In this document: positions 63,603-64,000 of the stretch, one piece after another | Layout of the letters: each line of letters opens with the position of its first letter | Numbering within the stretch: position 1 is the stretch's first letter | Notes under the pieces: model-generated | What the model was told of the DNA's origin: nothing | What the model saw: the letters and a program-made list of their open reading frames with translations, nothing else | The model's database searches: none | NCBI RefSeq assembly: GCF_902459735.1 | Contig: NZ_CABPRV010000014.1 | Span: forward strand, 1 to 64,000 | Length of the DNA: 64,000 bases | Source of the DNA: Pandoraea capi | GTDB taxonomy: Bacteria > Pseudomonadota > Gammaproteobacteria > Burkholderiales > Burkholderiaceae | Direction of reading: 5' to 3' | Made by a program: the position numbers and the translations under genes

Positions 63603-64000
63603 ATGAAGAAATCAGTAGAAGGCAAGCTGTCTTTAACATCGTTGGCGGATCAGTTGCGCGAACGCATTGCGGACGGACGGTGGGCGCCCGGGACCCAACT
63701 CCGTCAGGACGCGATCGCGAAGGAGTTCGGCACCAGCCATATCCCGGTTCGGGAGGCGTTCGTGCAATTGCAGGCGAGTGGGTTCGTGACGATCGTGCCG
63801 AATCGCGGTGCGTTCGTTTCGGCGATGACGACGTTCGAGGCCTCGGAACTCACAGAAATGCGGGTGGCGCTGGAATTACTGGCGCTCGACGCCGCCATCG
63901 ATGCATTCGGCCCGGAGGACGAAGCTGCGGCGCGCGAGATTCTGCGGGAAGACGAGATGGCGCCGGACGTCGAGTCCTGGTCGATCGACAACTGGGCGTT
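63603..64000 (+). CDS. GntR-family regulator (FCD type), 3' end outside window
   Basis: At least 132 residues before the edge. HTH: LADQLRERIADGRWAPGTQLRQDAIAKEFGTSHIPVREAFVQLQASGFVTIVPNRGAFVSAM, then the start of an FCD domain (EASELTEMRVALELLALDAAIDAF). No Shine-Dalgarno is visible because the palindrome abuts the ATG, so the mRNA may be leaderless or nearly so. It probably controls the divergent aminotransferase. Confidence 0.88.
   Translation, partial: MKKSVEGKLSLTSLADQLRERIADGRWAPGTQLRQDAIAKEFGTSHIPVREAFVQLQASGFVTIVPNRGAFVSAMTTFEASELTEMRVALELLALDAAIDAFGPEDEAAAREILREDEMAPDVESWSIDNWA

Overview
The window is GC-rich (about 63% by eye) and densely coded. Its gene order is typical of a betaproteobacterium of the order Burkholderiales: carA-leuE-carB-greA, then yhbY-rlmE-ftsH-folP-glmM, then pstSCAB-phoU-phoB-phoR, then ppk and ppx. 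FtsH, GreA, Ppk and the RlmE/YhbY divergent pair look like those of Burkholderia/Pandoraea. Pandoraea is my best guess from memory of such genomes; no search was run. No rRNA, CRISPR array, phage or complete insertion sequence was seen.

Layout: (i) 1-5.4 kb: edge of a probable allantoicase gene, a DctA-type dicarboxylate transporter, a translationally coupled glucose-dehydrogenase-like SDR plus trehalase pair, and a GntR/FadR regulator. (ii) 5.3-18.2 kb: housekeeping genes for carbamoyl phosphate, transcript cleavage, ribosome maturation, membrane proteolysis, folate and cell-wall precursors. (iii) 18.2-31.1 kb: a phosphate block. pstSCAB-phoU-phoB-phoR is followed by the divergent ppk/ppx pair, the ornithine-lipid gene olsB and a SixA-type phosphatase. 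Pho-box-like sequences (two 7-mers 4 nt apart) are visible upstream of pstS, between ppk and ppx, and upstream of olsB, so the block reads as one phosphate-starvation neighbourhood. (iv) 31.2-44.4 kb: tRNA-Pro(TGG), then accessory genes: MFS/flavin reductase, a LysR-controlled citrate-type transporter with CoA-transferase and acyl-CoA dehydrogenase, an SDR whose catalytic Tyr is Thr, two DJ-1/PfpI-type proteins, and an autotransporter remnant.

(v) 44.4-59.2 kb: the most unusual locus. Five genes on the minus strand overlap or nearly touch. In transcription order they encode a 2883-residue surface/secreted protein (LEPR motif, DUF4347, about 15 repeats of ~143 residues), a TolC-like lipoprotein, a periplasmic adaptor, a GAF-like/HlyD protein, and a membrane protein joining an M50 (site-2 protease-like, HEFAH) region to an HlyD-like adaptor region. 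No ABC transporter is present, so this looks like an atypical export system for a giant adhesin, with the M50 protein standing where a type I system has its ATPase. It is preceded by a ~1 kb non-coding region whose distal half is strikingly AT-rich.

(vi) 60.1-64 kb: a divergent MFS/LysR pair and a divergent aminotransferase/GntR pair, each with a palindrome in the shared spacer; the last gene runs off the window.
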